DNA of 64,000 nt. Origin: Anaerolineales bacterium (lineage in GTDB: Bacteria > Chloroflexota > Anaerolineae > Anaerolineales > UBA11579). The stretch is taken from contig CP075526.1 in assembly GCA_025808555.1 (NCBI GenBank), positions 622,387-686,386 of the forward strand, given 5' to 3'. Each line of letters opens with the position of its first letter. Position 1 is the first letter of the stretch. Shown here piece after piece: positions 61,609-64,000 of this stretch. The position numbers and the translations under genes are program-made. The notes below the pieces were generated by a model. That model searched no databases. It was not told the DNA's origin and worked only from the letters and a program-made list of their open reading frames with translations.

Positions 61609-63749
61609 TGCTTGGGCGGGAACGATTTCAGCGCCGGCTGGGCATCCAGGGCGTTGAGGGTCTTCTCGTCCAGGTCCGGGTAGACCAGGCGAGGGTGGTA
61701 AACGCCGCGCAAGCCGGTGACGAAGGTATCAGCGATCACGGATAGATCACGCATGGTCAGGGCAGTATCTTCCAGCTGGCCGTTGTTGAGGCGGCCGTCG
61801 ATTACGCTGCGCACCAGGGCGGCCAGCTCTTCGTCGGTCTTTGGGCGCTCGGCACGCGTGCGCGCTTCGCAGCCGTCGGCCAGCATGACCAGGGCGGTCT
61901 CGCGGGATTGCGGGCGCGGGCCATCGTAACGGAAATCATCCTGATCCACTTTGGTCTCATCGCCGCCGGCAGCTTCCAGGGCGCGGGCATACTGGTAGCG
62001 GGTCACCAGGGTGCCGTGATGCTCCTTGATGAAGTCAATGATGCGCTGCGGCAGGCGATGCTTGTGGGCTAGCTCCACGCCATCCGGCACATGGCGGATG
62101 ATGCGCTGGGCGCTCTCGTGCGGGGTCAGGTCTTCGTGCGGGTTGTGGGCGCCGGTGACCTGGTTCTCGATGAAGTAGTGCGGCTGGCGAGCCTTGCCGG
62201 CATCGTGATAGAGCGAACCGATGCGGGTGAGCAAAGCATCTGCGCCAATAGCTTCGGCTGCCTGCTCAGACAGGTTGGCGATCAGCAGGCTGTGCTGGTA
62301 GGTGCCGGGCGCGTGGCGCATGATGAATTGCAGTAGCGGGTGGTCAGGGCGGGTCAGCTCCATGAGCTGCACGGTGGTCGTGAGCCCAAGCCACTGCGCC
62401 AGGAAGAGCTGCAGCACGATGGTGAGGCTGGCGGATAAGAAGCCATTGAGGCCAGCCGCACCCAACAGGGTCAGCAAGCCCACTAGGTCGGTAGAAGCGA
62501 GCGGCAGGCGGTAGGCCACCAGCACGGCCGCGCCGGCCAGCATGACGGCTGCGCCAGCCCAGAAGTAGGCCATGACGCGCTGGGCGCGCTTGAGGAACAG
62601 CACACCAAACAGGCTGCCGAAGAAATAGTACAGCGTAAGGTCAAAGGCATTGGGCAGGTTATAGGCCGCCAGTACGCTGAGGACCAGCGAGAACACCAGG
62701 GCGGCCTGGGAGCTATACAGTGTGGCGGATAGCAGCGCAAAGCCCGCCACCGGGAACAGATAGGGCATTACCGTGCGGTCTACGATGACGAAGCGTGCCA
62801 CCAGCAGGAAGGCGATGAAGAGCGTGGAAACCAGCGTGAGCTCGCGAATTTTGTCGAGCAACTGCGGGCGGAAGCGCAGGAACAGGGCGGCCAGAGCAAA
62901 GGCCACCAGCACCAGCATGGCGGCGCCCACATAGTCGCGCCAGCCAGTCTCAGGCTGTACCAGGCCAAACTGCTGCAGAGCTTCCAGGTCAGCCTCGTTG
63001 AGCACCTGGCCACGCGAGACAATGATCTCGTTGGTGACGAAGGTGCGCACGGCGGGTGACACCGCCGCGGCCGCCTCCTGGCGGGCGGCTTGGGTCAGCG
63101 CCTCAGAGTAGAAACTGTTAGGCGCCACGAAGGCGGAAACGATCTCGGCCACCAGGGTGGCCTGGTCCTGCGGCAACGAGAGGCTGACGAGAGCAGGCAC
63201 GCTACGGCGAGCTTCATCCAGGCGGTTCTGGCGGATGCTGCTGCGCATGATCTGCTCCAGCACCACAATCGCTTCCTGGCGCACGTTCTGCCAGGCGCTG
63301 TCATTGAGCAGCAGGATGGCCTGGGCGCTCTCGCGGCCCAGGGTTACGTTTTGCAGGGCGGTCAGATCGCCGATCTTTTGCTCCAGCGTAGCGTAGGTGT
63401 CAGCGCGTACGCTGTCAATGAAATCAACCGCCGAGCGCAGATATTCCAGCTGCTGGCGGGCGACATTGGCATCCGGGGCGCCGTAGACGGGCGCCACCGC
63501 GTCGGAGGCCTCGCGGCGGTCACGTTCGGTGAAGACCGCGCTCTGGTAATTGAGGGTGCGGGGCGCGACGATATCCTGGCTGGCCACATCGCCCACCTGG
63601 GCGCGCAAACTCGCCTGGCGGGTGGAAAAGGGCATGACCAGGGCCGCAACCGAGATGAGCAGGCAGACCGTCCAAAGGGTCCACAAGAAAGCGCTCCGGC
63701 GAGTGGACCAACGCTGCGGTGTGCGTTGGGAATTGGTTTTTTCAGACAT
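61605..63749 (-). CDS. pgpH: 7TM-HD cyclic-di-AMP phosphodiesterase, PgpH-like
   Basis: 714 residues. One N-terminal helix (about 20-42) is followed by an extracytoplasmic 7TMR-HDED domain (about 45-280), then about seven helices (285-470) and a cytoplasmic HD domain: HSLLIANLSEQAAEAIGAD, GSLYHDAGKARQPHYF, PHESAQRIIRH and KEHHGTLVTRYQY. This layout matches PgpH/YqfF, which degrades c-di-AMP. It lies between yqeY and ybeY, as in many Gram-positive genomes. Confidence 0.93.
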   Translation of the reverse strand: MSEKTNSQRTPQRWSTRRSAFLWTLWTVCLLISVAALVMPFSTRQASLRAQVGDVASQDIVAPRTLNYQSAVFTERDRREASDAVAPVYGAPDANVARQQLEYLRSAVDFIDSVRADTYATLEQKIGDLTALQNVTLGRESAQAILLLNDSAWQNVRQEAIVVLEQIMRSSIRQNRLDEARRSVPALVSLSLPQDQATLVAEIVSAFVAPNSFYSEALTQAARQEAAAAVSPAVRTFVTNEIIVSRGQVLNEADLEALQQFGLVQPETGWRDYVGAAMLVLVAFALAALFLRFRPQLLDKIRELTLVSTLFIAFLLVARFVIVDRTVMPYLFPVAGFALLSATLYSSQAALVFSLVLSVLAAYNLPNAFDLTLYYFFGSLFGVLFLKRAQRVMAYFWAGAAVMLAGAAVLVAYRLPLASTDLVGLLTLLGAAGLNGFLSASLTIVLQLFLAQWLGLTTTVQLMELTRPDHPLLQFIMRHAPGTYQHSLLIANLSEQAAEAIGADALLTRIGSLYHDAGKARQPHYFIENQVTGAHNPHEDLTPHESAQRIIRHVPDGVELAHKHRLPQRIIDFIKEHHGTLVTRYQYARALEAAGGDETKVDQDDFRYDGPRPQSRETALVMLADGCEARTRAERPKTDEELAALVRSVIDGRLNNGQLEDTALTMRDLSVIADTFVTGLRGVYHPRLVYPDLDEKTLNALDAQPALKSFPPKQ

Positions 63750-63764
63750 AGAGAACAGTGAAAG

Positions 63765-64000
63765 CTACCCCTGCAATTTCGCCTTGACCAGGGCGCTGAT
63801 CTGGCCACCGTCGGCGCGGCCCTGCACCTGGGGCAGAACGAGTTTCATGACCTTGCCCATATCAGACGGGGCGCTGGCGCCCGATTCGGCGATGGCGGCG
63901 GTGACAATGGCTTCGATCTCATCGGCGCTGAGGCCGGCGGGCAGATAGGCTTCGAGGATGCTGGCTTCCAGCTTGTTGGCCTCAACCAGGTCAGGCCGGG
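63765..64000 (-). CDS. yqeY: YqeY/GatB-like protein (partial, N-terminus beyond window)
   Basis: The last 78 residues visible: LEASILEAYLPAGLSADEIEAIV, DMGKVMKLVLPQVQGRADGGQISALVKAKL. This is the C-terminal YqeY domain related to the GatB tail. The stop TAG is 15 nt before the pgpH ATG. It is cut by the window end. Confidence 0.85.
   Translation of the reverse strand, partial: RPDLVEANKLEASILEAYLPAGLSADEIEAIVTAAIAESGASAPSDMGKVMKLVLPQVQGRADGGQISALVKAKLQG

Overview
The window looks like chromosome of a Chloroflexota bacterium, most likely class Anaerolineae. This rests on gene content and order rather than on any rRNA, and no tRNA or rRNA gene was seen. It is GC-rich and gene-dense, with Cys-lipobox lipoproteins, a Gram-positive-style rpe-asp23-fakA-degV-recG-coaD order and Ser/Thr kinases with FHA and PP2C partners. 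No phage, insertion sequence or CRISPR array was seen.

Layout. 0.0-4.4 kb: MFS efflux gene (cut by the window edge) with its own promoter and a 13-codon leader ORF, then alpha/beta hydrolase, PfkB kinase and parAB. 4.4-9.7 kb: coiled-coil protein and a four-gene complex-I-like membrane module. 10-13.5 kb: GT2 glycosyltransferase, carbamate kinase, 8-oxoguanine deaminase. 13.8-19.8 kb: complete mrpABCDEFG Na+/H+ antiporter operon. 19.8-23.1 kb: folD, a VOC protein, gyrB. 23.5-29.2 kb: complete branched-chain amino-acid-type ABC importer (binding protein, two permeases, two ATPases). 29.3-34.7 kb: MTA/SAH deaminase fused to a CYTH domain, a cinA homologue, an FAD amine oxidase and an ornithine-cyclodeaminase-like protein. 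34.7-40.7 kb: signalling block (kinase-propeller, PP2C, DnaJ-VWA, zinc ribbon-FHA, small protein, response regulator). 40.8-43.7 kb: DUF971, SH3 protein and FGE-like lipoprotein opposite a second kinase. 44.0-51.5 kb: rpe, asp23, fakA, degV, recG, coaD and a SepIVA/DivIVA-like gene. 51.5-56.9 kb: CASTOR-type channel, SDR, Ig-like lipoprotein, folC. 57.0-61.1 kb: phosphonate-type ABC importer. 61.1-64.0 kb: yqeY (partial), pgpH, ybeY.

Two expression styles coexist. At about 15 transcription-unit starts a TATAAT-like hexamer lies only 6-9 nt before the ATG with no Shine-Dalgarno, which predicts leaderless mRNAs. Internal operon genes mostly use Shine-Dalgarno sites or 1-14 nt overlaps. Strong hairpin terminators follow many units, and dispersed palindromic repeats fill several gaps.

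The observations I would check first are the R-F-K-containing leader peptide before the MFS drug-efflux gene (a possible macrolide-type stalling switch), the deaminase-CYTH fusion, the kinase/phosphatase/DnaJ-VWA/FHA block, the orphan proton-pump-like operon, and the possible structured leader before mrpA.
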